A stretch of 64,000 nt of DNA from Azorinus chamasolen. Lineage: Eukaryota; Mollusca; Bivalvia; Cardiida; Solecurtidae. The translations under genes and the position numbers were made by a program. The first letter of the stretch is position 1. Each line of letters begins with the position of its first letter. Shown piece by piece: positions 22,513 to 33,440 of this stretch. The DNA is taken from NCBI GenBank assembly GCA_963576725.1, contig OY755242.1, forward strand, positions 9,267,132-9,331,131, given 5' to 3'. A model generated the notes under the pieces. The model saw only the letters and a list, made by a program, of their open reading frames with translations. It ran no database searches and was not told the DNA's origin.

Positions 22513-23076
22513 TTTACAAATGTTAACAATTCAAAATCACTTAAAAGATATTAATACAGGCAAAAAGCAATTTACTTGGCGCCGTAAAAATGGAATAGAA
22601 CAAAGAAGAATTGACTACTGGCTTATTGACGAAAACATTACCCCCCTTGTTCTTTCGACTGATATACGACCAGCTTTAGTACAATATACTGATCATATGG
22701 CTATATCGCTTAAACTAAAATCACCAATTAAAAGAGGACCTGGATTTTGGAAATTAAATAACACATACCTCAATGATGAACAATATAAAAAAAACATCCT
22801 AGATATTATAGAGAACTGTAAAACAATAAATACCAAAAGCCTTCGTACAAAATGGGAAATCTGCAAATATGAAATAAAACAATTTTCTATAAATTTCTCA
22901 AAGCGCAAGTCTAGAGAAAGAAACAAATCATTTGCAAAAAATAGAAAAGCAACTAAGGGAGTAATTATTATTCAATTTTAGACCCAGACAATTTAAATAA
23001 AAACAGGATGTTGGAGCTGGAAAATGAAATAAAATCAATATATAACTACAATGCACAAGGTGCCTAAATAAGATCA
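22513..23076 (+). pseudogene. LINE (L1/Tx1-like) fragment 1: endonuclease C-terminus
   Basis: The frame starting at 22520 encodes the end of an APE-type endonuclease: FTWRRKNGIEQRRIDYWLI, then a TDHMAISL block that matches the conserved (S/T)DH catalytic histidine motif. The basic linker that precedes LINE reverse transcriptases follows. The frame breaks near 22980, but LINE-like sequence continues in other frames to IRSRVQ at about 23076, where a family C-like element intrudes. The reading resumes at 30696 with VEEGEKNTKHF, the usual next block. The N-terminal endonuclease is absent; a family D-related 3' end (CGACATTTCTTGTT, 22493-22506) lies directly upstream. Confidence 0.8.
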
Positions 23077-23084
23077 AGGGTTCA

Positions 23085-24562
23085 ATTTTTATACGCCCAC
23101 CTAATAAAGGTGGTCTTATATTGCAGGGGTGTGATTTTTCCTCTTTTCAGCGGATTTTGAGATCCAAATTTCAAAAGTTGTCACATTCAGTGAGATCAGC
23201 TCAGATCTGTTAGTTTTGGACTGCAATGTAAGGGGGTTAGGGTATTTTCCTCCCCACAATAGTTTCAGTAATCACACACCTGAATTATTGGAGTGGCCCT
23301 GTCCATCCGTCTGTCCGTTCGTTCGTCCGTCAAAATTTTGTTTGTCCGCTGTTTTCTCGGAAAACTATTTGAGAGATATTAATGAAACTTCACACGAACA
23401 TTTAATGCATCAAGATCTGAAGCTGAGTTGATTCTGAGGTTCATTTGATATGTCAATTTTGAGTTATGGCCCTTGTACTTAAAAACTTAAAAAATAATGC
23501 AAATATATGCAAATAGTTTATCCGCTGTTCTCTAAGAAAACTATTTGAGAGAAATTAATGAAACTTCACTAAAATGTTTAATGCATCAAGATCTGAAGCT
23601 TAGTTGATTCTGAGGATCATTTGATTTTTCGTTTCAGAGTTATGGCCCTTGTCCTTAAAAATAAATATGCAAATACATGCAAATATTTGTCCGCTGTTTT
23701 CTGGGAAAACTATTTGAGAGATATTAATGAAACTTCACACAAATATATAATGAATCAAGATCTGAAGCTGAGTTGATTCTGAGTTTCATTTGATTTGTCG
23801 TTTCGGAGTTATGGCCCTTGTACTTAAAAAATAATGCAAATACATGCACATAGTTTGTCAGCTGTTTTCTGGGAAAACCATTTGACAGATATTAATGAAA
23901 CTTCACACAAATGTTTAATGCATCAAGATCTGAAGCTGAGTTGATTCTGAGGATCATTTGATTTTTCGTTTCAGATTTATGGCCCTTGTCCTAAAAAATA
24001 ATGCAAATACATGCAAATATTTGTCCCCTGTTTTCTGGGAAAACTATTTTGGAGATATTAATGAAACTTCACACAAATGTTTAATGCATCAAGATCTGAA
24101 GCTGAGTTGATTCTGAGGTTCATTTGATTTTTCGTTTCGGAGTTATGGCCCTTTAACTTAAAATATAATGCAAATATATGCATATAGTTTGTCTGCTGTT
24201 TTCTGGGAAAAGTGTTTGACAGATATTAATGAAACTTCACACACATGTTTAATGCTTCAAGACCAGAAGCTAAGTGAATTCTGAGGTTCATTTGATTTGT
24301 CGTTTTGGAGTTATGGCCCTTGCACTTAAAAAAAATTAATTCAAATCTATGCAAATATGAGGATGGCCATAACTTTTTCATTTGAAATGATATTTACTTC
24401 AATTTTTTATATGGTTAAAGCTTAATATGAATTTTTACATATATTGCGGGGGTTTTGATATGTCATTTTATTCTAAAGTTATGATCCTTGAACTATGTGT
24501 GTTCGTTGCTTTGTTTGTCGGTCAACATTAATTTGTCTGTTGTTTTCTGGGAAAACTATTAA
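23085..24562 (+). mobile_element. Tandem-core element interrupting the LINE
   Basis: Begins TTATACGCCCACCTAATAAA with a GGTGG...GGTCTTATA partner (family C-like). After CCGTCTGTCCGTTCG it carries about seven units of 160-170 bp (TTTTCTGGGAAAACTATTTG, ATGAAACTTCACACAAATG, GAGTTATGGCCCTTG). The Ngaro-like element is inserted in the last unit; remaining unit sequence resumes at 30577-30695. The 3' hairpin typical of the group is not evident. Confidence 0.6.
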
Positions 24563-24568
24563 AATGAT

Positions 24569-25457
24569 TTATTTTATGACACAAGATAAAACACTCAACA
24601 CCCAACTGCAATGAAAATGACTAGATTTATTCATATAGCAAATAGCCGTATTCATACCAAACTTGTAACTAAAACAATTCCTACATACACAATTCACAAC
24701 CACATAACAATTATGGATTAAGTAACAATTGGATATCATGATCGCAATGCAAAATATCCGCATAGGATTTGCCATATTACGGATATGAAAATAACTGGAT
24801 AGACAAGCCCACGCACCCTTGACCTACTATGCATGAATTCAGCCTTATTTACTCCCATATCCTGCCGTCACCTCTTTTCGTGATGTCACCTCCTTTGGTG
24901 ACGTCCCCTCAATTGGTGACTCCAGATTCCTGCCGTCACCTCCGCTGGTGACTCCATATTCCTGCCGTCACCTCCGCTGGTGACTCCATATTCCTGCCGT
25001 CACCTCTGCTGGTAACTCAAAATTCCTGCCGTCACCTCTGCTGGTGACATTCCTGCCGTCACCTCTGCTGGTGACATTCCTGCCGTCACCTCCGCTGGTG
25101 ACTCAAAATTCCTGCCGTCACCTCTGCTGGTGACATTCCTGCCGTCACCTCTGCTGGTGACATGAGAGCCATGTTTGAGCTACCTAATAAAATATTACTG
25201 CTACCTAATAAAATATTACTGCCAAAAGATTGGGGGATACACAGAAGATACCAAGTGTCCTGACACTATTCCGGGCTTCTCCCCCCTGGCCCCCAATCTA
25301 CTGAATTATATGAATTTGGTTCTAAAAGATAAACCTCCTTTGCTAGGAATTGTGCGATAGTCAAAGGAGAGTTTAATGTTATATACTTGATTGCGTTTTG
25401 ATATGCGCTAATTAACTGGTCATTAGGTGCGCGAGCCTGCCATCCAGACTTTTCCGC
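24569..25457 (-). repeat. Ngaro-like repeat B2
   Basis: 889-bp direct repeat closely matching B1. It contains a nine-copy minisatellite of about 27-31 bp (24856-25163; TTCCTGCCGTCACCTCTGCT, GGTGAC) in which GTCACC and GGTGAC form a small palindrome, plus a duplicated CTACCTAATAAAATATTACTG. The small open frame at 25175-25360 has a near-copy in B1 and is not a separate gene. Confidence 0.85.
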
Positions 25458-25898
25458 ATTGCGACTTATTTAAATAGAGTTCAGTGCCCAGGTAGCAGAA
25501 CCTGCAATGGTTGTTGTCCTTGTTAATGCCTCAATGGAATTAGTCTTTACCAATTACTATAAAAACAACACTTTCCCAGCATACACACTTAGTCTAATGT
25601 TCGTGGTTCACAATAAAGGCCTTAGTGTCCAAACATGAGCTACTGCCATATCGTTTGTTCGATCAGAGCAATGTAAGATGAGAAATCCAGCACGCTAGAG
25701 AGGTACTTCTGCCAGAACTTCTACCATTGAGACTGAAGTTAATGCTGGCCTGGGTTAAGTAAGGGCATCATCCAGTCAGTCTGGCCATCATCCTTGACAT
25801 TGTACTGTAAAATAACAAAAATCTTTTCGCAGCAAGAGCAAGTCAATATACACTTATAAAGAAAAACAAAATTGCTTATGGGTGTGGTGGGTGGGTTT
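25458..25898. other. Unique stretch between A2 and B2 of the Ngaro-like element
   Basis: 441 bp without a second copy in the window. It separates repeats A2 and B2 and is presumably part of the element's 3' region; no gene is seen. Confidence 0.5.
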
Positions 25899-26086
25899 GA
25901 AAATACTGCTTGCAGCTTAGTCGTGAAAAAGCGAAAATGTTCGCCAGACGGGTTTACATCCGGTTTCACTTTTAGTAATTGTTTCGTCCCCAGACTTATT
26001 CACCTATGTCACTTTCGTCCCCTAAAAGTACTTAACTACTAGCTTGTGCAAAAATAAAGCTGATTATAATATATTATCGTAATCAT
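25899..26086 (-). repeat. Ngaro-like repeat A2
   Basis: Matches A1 (30375-30575) with a 13-bp deletion (GTGATCGCG region) and few substitutions. Both contain ATACTGCTTGCAGCTTAGTC and TCGTCCCCAGACTTATTCAC. Confidence 0.85.
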
Positions 26087-26088
26087 TC

Positions 26089-26977
26089 TTATTTTATGAC
26101 ACAAGATAAAACACTCAACACCCAACTGCAATGAAAATGACTAGATTTATTCATATAGCAAATAGCCGTATTCATACCAAACTTGTAACTAAAACAATTC
26201 CTACATACACAATTCACAACCACATAACAATTATGGATTAAGTAACATGGATATCATGATCGCAATGCAAAATATCCGCATAGGATTTGCCATATTACGG
26301 ATATGAAAATAACTGGATAGACAAGCCCGCGCACCCTTGACCTACTATGCATGAATTCAGCCTTATTTACTCCCATATCCTGCCGTCACCTCTTTTCGTG
26401 ACGTCACCTCAATTGGTGACGTCCCCTCAATTGGTGACTCCAGATTCCTGCCGTCACCTCCGCTGGTGACTCCATATTCCTGCCGTCACCTCCGCTGGTG
26501 ACTTCATATTCCTGCCGTCACCTCCGCTGGTGACTCAAAATTCCTGCCGTCACCTCTGCTGGTGACATTCCTGCCGTCACCTCCGCTGGTGACTCAAAAT
26601 TCCTGCCGTCACCTCTGCTGGTGACATTCCTGCCGTCACCTCCGCTGGTGACTCAAAATTCCTGCCGTCACCTCTGCTGGTGACATGAGAGCCATGTTTG
26701 AGCTACCTAATAAAATATTACTGCTACCTAATAAAATATTACTGCCAAAAGATTGGGGGATACACAGAAGATACCAAGTGTCCTGACACTGTTCCGGGCT
26801 TCTCCCTGGCCCCCAATCTACTGAATTATATGAATTTGGTTCTAAAAGATAAACCTCCTTTGCTAGGAATTGTGCCATAGTCAAATGAGAGTTTAATGTT
26901 ATATACTTGATTGCGTTTTGATATGCGCTAATTAACTGGTCATTAGGTGCGCGAGCCTGCCATCCAGAATTTTCCGC
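26089..26977 (-). repeat. Ngaro-like repeat B1
   Basis: Second copy of the 889-bp repeat, directly 3' of the hydrolase ORF in element orientation. It also holds nine minisatellite copies (26379-26690). Scattered substitutions from B2 show that the insertion is not recent. Confidence 0.85.
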
Positions 26978-27028
26978 CACAAGAAATATTATTACAAACA
27001 AAATAATATTTCTCCCCAAAATTCTGCG

Positions 27029-27493
27029 TTAATCAAGCTGAATAAAGCTCACACAAGAGGGGTCTTCACCATCTGGGCTATAAAAACCAGTAGTGCAGCA
27101 ATTTATGTTTGTAGCAATAAAATGTCCCCTGCCAGTAGCGCAAACTGCCTCCCTCACCCGTTTTCTTTTTATGTCTAATTCCTTATCCGTATAAGAGCCA
27201 GCATCCCTCCAGTGCAAACGTGGGAGTATATCTAGCCACACTGTTTGAACAGATGGAAGGATGCCCGCCAAATACTGGATATCAGCCTGAATATTTGTTT
27301 TGAAAGTACAGAGATCCGAATCTGCCATATTATTGCCACCCAGATTGAGTATTAAATATTCAGGTGCATCACCTGATAAAGTCAGCCACTGAATATTTCT
27401 GCCCAGAAGGTGTCCTCTGTCACTTGCCACACCCCTGCCTTCTTGACTAACGAATCGCCCAAAAACCATATCTCTGCAAAATAAATAGGGCAT
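27029..27493 (-). pseudogene. SGNH-hydrolase ORF of the Ngaro-like element, frameshifted
   Basis: A 154-residue frame with hallmarks of the SGNH hydrolase known as an extra ORF in some Ngaro elements: YLILNLGGNNMAD (block III, GxN) near residue 50 and TVWLDILPRLHWRD (block IV) near residue 85. The block I nucleophile motif FLGDSLVKK is present at about 27451-27465, but in another frame from the downstream blocks, so a frameshift lies between. At the C-terminus, where DxxH is expected, I read DGEDPS with no histidine. Its role in transposition is unknown; an esterase activity has been proposed for the family. This copy is probably dead. Confidence 0.75.
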
Positions 27494-27499
27494 ATAAAA

Positions 27500-27999
27500 T
27501 CAAATGCTTAGAACTCTATCCTTCCTTATATATGACTGGTAAGAATCTGAACGCCACCGGCCCATTAACTTAATATTTTCCTCTGCCACACCCTGTATCG
27601 CCAATTGTGTAGCCCTACCAATACGGAAACTGTGAGTAGTGAAACAACCTGATTGCAAACCACATGAAATAATTACTTTCCTGAGGACAGATGAAAACTG
27701 AAAACGTGTAAGCGGTGAGCCATTACTGTGCAAAAGAAGACATCCAGTCTTTGACGGGCGGACATGCAGATACTGTACCAACAACTCTTATGTAAGAGAC
27801 AATCCTTGAGGCAGCCCTTGTTAAAGCAGTGAGCAGCAAAGCATACAATATGGTTAATCGGAGCTGGCCATAACTCTTGAAATGCAATTCCCCTTCTGAA
27901 TTCACTAAACATTGCCAATGACGTTTTATAGACAGATCGAGTATTTGCTGCAATACTAGCAGATATTAATGATTTGGCTGTTGTGCGAAGATACCCCAA
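27500..27999 (-). pseudogene. Tyrosine recombinase of the Ngaro-like element, core deleted
   Basis: The N-terminal SAM-like region (SLISASIAANTRSVYKTSLA) is read from 27999 and the C-terminal catalytic region from 27784. The C-terminal 94-residue frame keeps HSFR (H51, R54: the HxxR box), GRWRS (W77) and the nucleophile region SYIR (Y85). Between them the frames do not join and the segment carrying the first catalytic arginine is missing, about a hundred residues short of usual recombinases. The enzyme would normally integrate circular cDNA. Confidence 0.8.
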
Positions 28000-29385
28000 A
28001 TTCCCTGTGGCAGCGGCGTCGGCTGAGCATCTGCCCCTGGCGTCAGCTGCCTGAAACGGTCCATCTGAAAACGAGACAAAGCGTCACAAATATTATTAAA
28101 ACGCCCTGGAACGTGTAGCGCCCTAACCACAACATCATTCTCCATGCATGCCAATGTGATCAGCCGCAATACAGCCATAACCTCATCGTTTTTTGAAGAC
28201 ATTTTGTTGATAATGTGTACCACTGCTTGATTGTCGCAATTGAAGCATATCTTGTGCCTAGCCAGAGCCTTCCCCCAAAGTTTCAATGACACCCAAATGG
28301 GAAAGATTTCAAGCAGAGTGATATCGTCTGCTAATCCCTGATCGCTCCATTTCGATGGCCACTGCCCATGCGCCCAATACCCTGAGAAATAAACACCAAA
28401 GCCAAGGCTATCCCCACCTGCACTGTCTGAAAACAACTGTATAGCATCATTGGATGTCCAGTCATTGTATCTAAACAGAGAAATCCCATTAAACTCACTA
28501 AAGAACCTTTGCTACATTTTTAAATCAGCCTGAATTGACTTGGTCACCCTGAGATGATGATATGGCTTTGTCAAACCCCGTACTGAGTTAATGAGCCTCC
28601 AACAGAAAGGGCGTCCTGGAGCCACTGCCCGACAAGCAAAATTTAGAACCCCTATTAGAGATTGCATTTCCTTTAGAGTCGTACGAGATTTCTCCAGTAT
28701 CGCCTTGATTTTTTCCAAAATTTCTAACACCTTCTCATGTGGCACCCTAACAACCATGAGTATAGTGTCCAGTTCGATTCAATTTCAATTTCTGTAGGGC
28801 CTTCCGTTTTGTCTGTAGCCAACGGAACCTTCAATTTTTGCATACAACTGATAAAGGTATTCATCAAGCACTGACATCGCCCTGTGCCCTATCAAATTCA
28901 GTATATTGAACCGAACATAAACTGGGTTCAATATAATCATTTATTGACCCTTCTGCCGGGTATGACAAGTGATGGATCATTCTATATTCACCAGCAGTTT
29001 TCTTTGGCACTAGCCCAATCGGAGAAACTCTTAAAGTTTGAAGTGGCCTTTCCACAAACGGTCCTCCGATCCTACCCTCAGACAACTCTTTATCAATCTT
29101 TTGTTTAACTATAAGAGGTAATGCATTTGCAGATTTTAATTTTTTTGTCTCTACTGCCTCACGGGGGCCATCATAATGAAGCGGAAACTCGTATCTAAAA
29201 CCATTCAAAATGTAATCTGCCTTTAAAGGCTCATAGCCTTCTAATACTTTTTCAAGCATGTTCACATCTATAGGGGATTTCGCCAATGAGCTGATATCAC
29301 ATGTTTTAATGCTAGCCTCCATATTTACGTTTGAACGAGTGACCAAAACCTCTACCCACCTGTGCGCCGCCACGAAAAGGAGCAT
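27966..29385 (-). pseudogene. Reverse transcriptase-RNase H of the Ngaro-like element, palm deleted
   Basis: The frame from 29385 gives the RT fingers (GGPFVERPL, VSPIGLVPKKTAGEYRMIHH, LSYPAEGSINDYI). It stops at 28864. The next sequence (28860-28760) already corresponds to the thumb-side region with KLKVPLATDKTEGP, so the palm with the catalytic aspartates and YxDD box has been lost. The frame from 28757 gives the connection, and after one in-frame TAG (28512-28514) the RNase H with FSDSAG, TLLEIFP, CDNQAVV and CDALSRF follows to 27966. The copy cannot make an active polymerase. Confidence 0.82.
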
Positions 29386-30323
29386 TTTTGCTTATATTTG
29401 GCATTGTTGGCTGATATGGCTTAGCTTTAGAACAAGCCCACCTGCCGTGATCATACGACCTACAGAATGCACATGTGTGTGAATATTTGCAGTTTCTCCA
29501 ACTGCATGACCCTTTGTTAAAATCTAAGCAGCGTGGAGCACGAAAGGGGGAGGGGGAAGTGGAGGGAGACGCAGCAATAGGCCTGGACAGAGTCATGATC
29601 TTAAGCCAAAGATTACTATGGATTCTGCCCCAATCCCCAGACTGTCTCCTGCCTAATACGAAACTGTTCCTCATATTTGATCCAGCCATCGCCAGCTTGA
29701 CCATTAGCAGCTTCTCTAATAAGTGACAGGTACTGCACCATTTCTTGTGTTTTTTGCGGAAATTTCCGTATGTATATGCTCATGAAAATCAGAAAAGCAT
29801 CAGTCCATTTCTCAATAGTAGTAATTTTGTGACTGGAGCAGGACTTTGGTTGCTGAACCAACTCCCCCCTCTCGTTAAGCCCTAAAGCACTAACCGGACC
29901 AAACATGCTCTCTAACTCCACACTGCCCTTCAATAAGCATGCCAGATTAATAAATTTCCCCTGCCATATTTTCTCGCAAAGCTGGAAGGGGACGTGAGCA
30001 GAAACGCTATCTCCACCACACCCGACTAAATCGAAGTTTGACGATGCACCCGGCACAGTCATTTCCGGATATAAGACCGCTCCGAAACGTTCATCCGTTT
30101 CAGTCTGGTCATCAGATACCCATTGTGTCCTAAATATTTGTTCAAAATCAATGAAATCACGTCTAGCATCACCTTTTCTTCGACCCTCGTCCTCTCGAAA
30201 CGATTCCAGAGACACGACTTAAACTTCCGCTGGCTTTTTAGCTTCCTTCCGAACTTTTTTTCCAATCGCCGCTGTTGTTGCCCTGGTTGACATTCGCTTA
30301 GAACCTTTCCTGCGGCTAGACAT
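29312..30323 (-). pseudogene. gag-like ORF of the Ngaro-like element
   Basis: A likely ATG start at 30323-30321 begins a basic N-terminus (MSSRRKGSKRMS) that runs in frame to one TAA at 30221-30219. It then continues as the capsid-like region (FIDFEQIFRTQWV, IEKWTDAFLIFMSIYIRKFP) to 29616. A frameshift leads to the frame ending at 29312, which carries two zinc motifs in tandem: C-x7-C-x4-C-x3-H (CLDFNKGSCSWRNCKYSH) and C-x2-C-x4-H-x4-C (CAFCRSYDHGRWAC). The combination is typical of DIRS/Ngaro gag proteins, which bind the RNA genome. It overlaps the RT frame by 74 bp. Confidence 0.75.
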
Positions 30324-30374
30324 TCTTTTATAACGGCCGAAAATAACTTATAAGATAAATTATGTTGTTTATAT

Positions 30375-30575
30375 TGAAAATACTGCTTGCAGCTTAGTCG
30401 TGAAAAAGCGAAAGTGATCGCGAAAATGTTCGCCAGACGGGTTTACATCCGGTTTCACTTTTAGTAATTGATTCGTCCCCAGACTTATTCACCTATGTCA
30501 CTTTCGTCCCCTAAAAATACTTAACTACTAGCTTGTGCAAAAATAAAGCTGATTATGATATATTATAATAATCAT
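30375..30575 (-). repeat. Ngaro-like repeat A1
   Basis: 5' terminal repeat of the element in its own orientation; the second copy is A2 at 25899-26086. The flanking tandem-array sequence resumes at 30577 (ATAAATGAAACTTAAAAC). Confidence 0.85.
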
Positions 30576-30695
30576 CCATAAATGAAACTTAAAACAAATG
30601 TTTTAAGCAACAAAATCTGAAGCTGAGTATATTTTGAGGTTCATTCAGTTTGTCTTTACAGAGTTATGGCCGTTGCACTTTACAAAAATCTGCAA

Positions 30696-31966
30696 ATATG
30701 GTAGAAGAAGGTGAAAAAAATACAAAACACTTTCTCAGCTTCAAAAAATCCAGGCAAAATAGACAATTACCTCTTTGATATACAACAATGAAAGAATTGT
30801 CTAAATTCGTAAACTACTTGAACCTGACGCTGCCTTCTATGAACAACTGTATTCAGCACCAAATAAAAATGTAAATTATGACACATATTTTCAAAGTATT
30901 AATGTAGACATTAGCAGAAAATGATGCAGCTTTATGTGAAGGGCTTAATTATTAAACCTGATGAGTCCAGAGCAGCAATCTTTTGTATCAACCTGAATAA
31001 AAGTCCAGGACCAGATGGACTCACAGTAAAATTCTATAGAACCTTTTGGGACAATTAGAAGAGCTTATTGTCGGATCAATAAACGAAAGTTATTTGAAAG
31101 GCGAATTGTCTATAACCCAACGCCAATGTATCATTTCTTTAATATACAAAAAGTCTGATCCTGAGAACTTGGAGACCTGGCGACCCATTTCCCTTTTAAA
31201 TATAGACTACAAGATTGCAGCGAGAGCATTAGCAATGAGACTTCAAACCATTCTACCTAACCTCATAAATCTCAACCAACAAAGCTTCATCTAAAACAGG
31301 TTCATTGGTTACACAACATCCGTCAAATTCAAGATATTATAGACTACACAGTCTTGCTAGAAATAGACAGTGCAATTTTATTTCTAAACTTTAAAAAAGC
31401 ATTCGATACTGTAGACTGGCAATTCATGTTCAAATCACTTGTTACTTTTGGTTTAAAAACTGATTTCATTAACTGGGTAAAGGTTTTCTATAACAACATT
31501 ATGTCATCAGTCATCAATAATGGTTGGATTTCGAAATAGTTTTACGTTTCCTGTGGTATCCTTCAAGGATGCCCCTTATCAGCTCTTTTATATGTAATTG
31601 TTGCAGAAATATTAGCTACGAAAATTCGAACCTGTGATGATATAAAATGTATAGAGGTCACATACAATTACAAAATATACATAATATTAAAATTTCGCAA
31701 CTAGCGGATGATACTTAAATATTTCTAAATAATATAACAGAAATAAAGACAACTCTAGAATTAATAGAGGATTTTGGGAAAGTTTCTTAATTAGAATTGA
31801 ATAAAAAGAAGACAGAAGGTTTGTGGTTAGGAAAAGATAAATTTACACAAAAAGAAAATCAAAATATTACCTTTAAAGATAACCCTATTAAAGCACTAGG
31901 TATACTTCGGACATTATGTCTCAAATTAAATTGGGACAAAAATTAAGGGAAGCTCCAACTATTATA
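30696..31966 (+). pseudogene. LINE fragment 2: reverse transcriptase, degenerate
   Basis: Continues fragment 1 (VEEGEKNTKHFLSFKKS). It holds NLNKSPGPDGLTVKFYRTFW near 31000, CIISLIYKKSDPENLETWRP and ISLLNIDYKIAARALAMRLQ near 31130-31240, and motif A as LNFKKAFDTVDW (the usual first aspartate is asparagine). Motif B region GCPLSALLYVIVAEILA is near 31570 and motif C as LADDT near 31705. At least four stops and several frameshifts break it. It ends near 31966 at KLQ...K, where other repeats intrude; about 70 residues expected next are not found. Confidence 0.85.
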
Positions 31967-33440
31967 AAAGTACAAAAATGAGTCATGCAGGAAACACCAC
32001 ATACAGAACAAACAGCCGCCCGAACAGCAACACAAGGAAGCAGCAAATGTACATAACTATACAAGAGGGCCATGATGGCCCTAAATCGCTCAACTGGTTA
32101 CTATAGACTTATGCATACACTGTATTTCTATGTAAAAATAAGTCAGATACAGATTGTTGCCAATATGAAACCAAGGGCCATAATTTTAGGCCTGCAGTTT
32201 AAATTTGAACAATCTTAATAAAGGAACATTAGATGATGCTTCATATAAATTTCAAAGTTCTGGGCCTTACAATTTCACAGAAGGAGATGTTTAAAGATTT
32301 TCCTATGAAAAACTGATAAGCCAGGGACGGGCCATTTTGGTCCAGGGATCATAATTTGAACCATCTTGGTAGAAAACAATTAGATGACACTACATACCAA
32401 ATTTCAAAGGTTTAGGCCTTACAGTTTAGGAGAAGAAGATTTTCAAATAGTTTCCTATGAAAAACTGATAAGCCCGGGTCAGGGCCACTTTTGGCCCTGG
32501 GGTCACAATTTGAAAATCTTGGTAGAAAATCTGGGCCACTTTTGGCCCTGGGGTCACAATTTGAATAATCTTGGTAGACAATCATTAGATGATGTTTCAT
32601 ATCAAATATCAAAGGTCTAGGCCTTACAGTTTTGGAGAAGAAGATTTTCAAAGATTTTCCTATGAAAAACTGATAAGCCCCGGGGCAGGAAAATTTTTGG
32701 TCCGGGGACCATAACTTAAAATTTTTTTGTAGAGGACCATTAAACATTGCTACATACCAAATATCAAAGGTCTAGGCTTTTCGGTTTGAGGTAAGAAGAA
32801 TTTTTAAAGATTTTCCTATGAAAAACTGATAAGCCCTGGGGCGGGGCCATTTTTGGTCCGGGGTCATAATTTGAACAATCTTTGTAGAGGACCGTCAGAT
32901 GATGCTTCATACCAAATATCAAAGTTCTAGGCCTTACGGCTTTAGAGAAGATTTTTAAAGATTATCCTATGAAAAACTGATAAGCCCCGGGGCGGGGCCA
33001 TTTTTGGTCGGGGGTCATAATTTGAACAATCTTTGTAGAGGACCATTAGATGATGCTACATACCAAACATCAAAAGTCTAGGCCTTACGGTTTCAGAGAA
33101 GAAGATGTTTAAAGATTTTCCTATGAAAAACTGATAAGCCCAGGGGCGGGGCCATTTTTGGACCAGGGGTCATAATTTGAACAATCTTTGTAGAGGACCA
33201 TTAGATGATGCTACATACCAAATATCAAATGTCTAGGCCTTACGGTTTCAGAGGAGAAGATTTTTAAAGATTTTCCTATGAACAAGAGGGCCATGAGGCC
33301 CTGAAGCGCTCACCTGAGATAACCCCAGGGGTGGGGCCATTTTTGACCACAAGAAATCATGTGGACAACCTTGGTAGAGAACCACAAGGCAAAGCAGTAT
33401 GCCATTAATTAGAGGTCTAAGCCTTATGGTTTCAGAGAAA
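31967..33440 (-). mobile_element. Family B elements, minus strand, 3' ends at 32061 and 33279
   Basis: 31967-32012 is a direct copy of 4828-4873. At 32061 AAGAGGGCCATGATGGCCCT is the reversed family B 3' hairpin; seven units of about 165 bp follow (TTTTCCTATGAAAAACTGAT, AAGCCCCGGGGCGGGGCC, GAGGACCATTAGATGATGCT). A second reversed 3' end occurs at 33279. No 5' hairpin adjoins; the family B 5' end at 48418 on the same strand could have belonged to one of them. Confidence 0.65.

Larger units (their letters stand above)
24565..30576 (-). mobile_element. Ngaro/DIRS-like tyrosine-recombinase retrotransposon
   Basis: A 6-kb element reading right to left. Its split direct repeats are in the order A1 (30575-30375), ORFs, B1 (26977-26089), A2 (26086-25899), a unique stretch (25898-25458), B2 (25457-24569). 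This A1-ORF-B1-A2-B2 arrangement is diagnostic of the Ngaro group of DIRS order elements. The ORFs in order are gag, RT-RNase H, tyrosine recombinase and an SGNH hydrolase. All carry stops, frameshifts or deletions, so the copy is inactive. It lies inside the tandem array at 23085-24562 with no obvious target duplication, as expected for recombinase-mediated insertion. Confidence 0.88.

Noticed and set aside
24856..25163. CRISPR-like regular array
   Set aside because: Spacers are not unique; it is a minisatellite inside a retrotransposon repeat in a eukaryotic genome.
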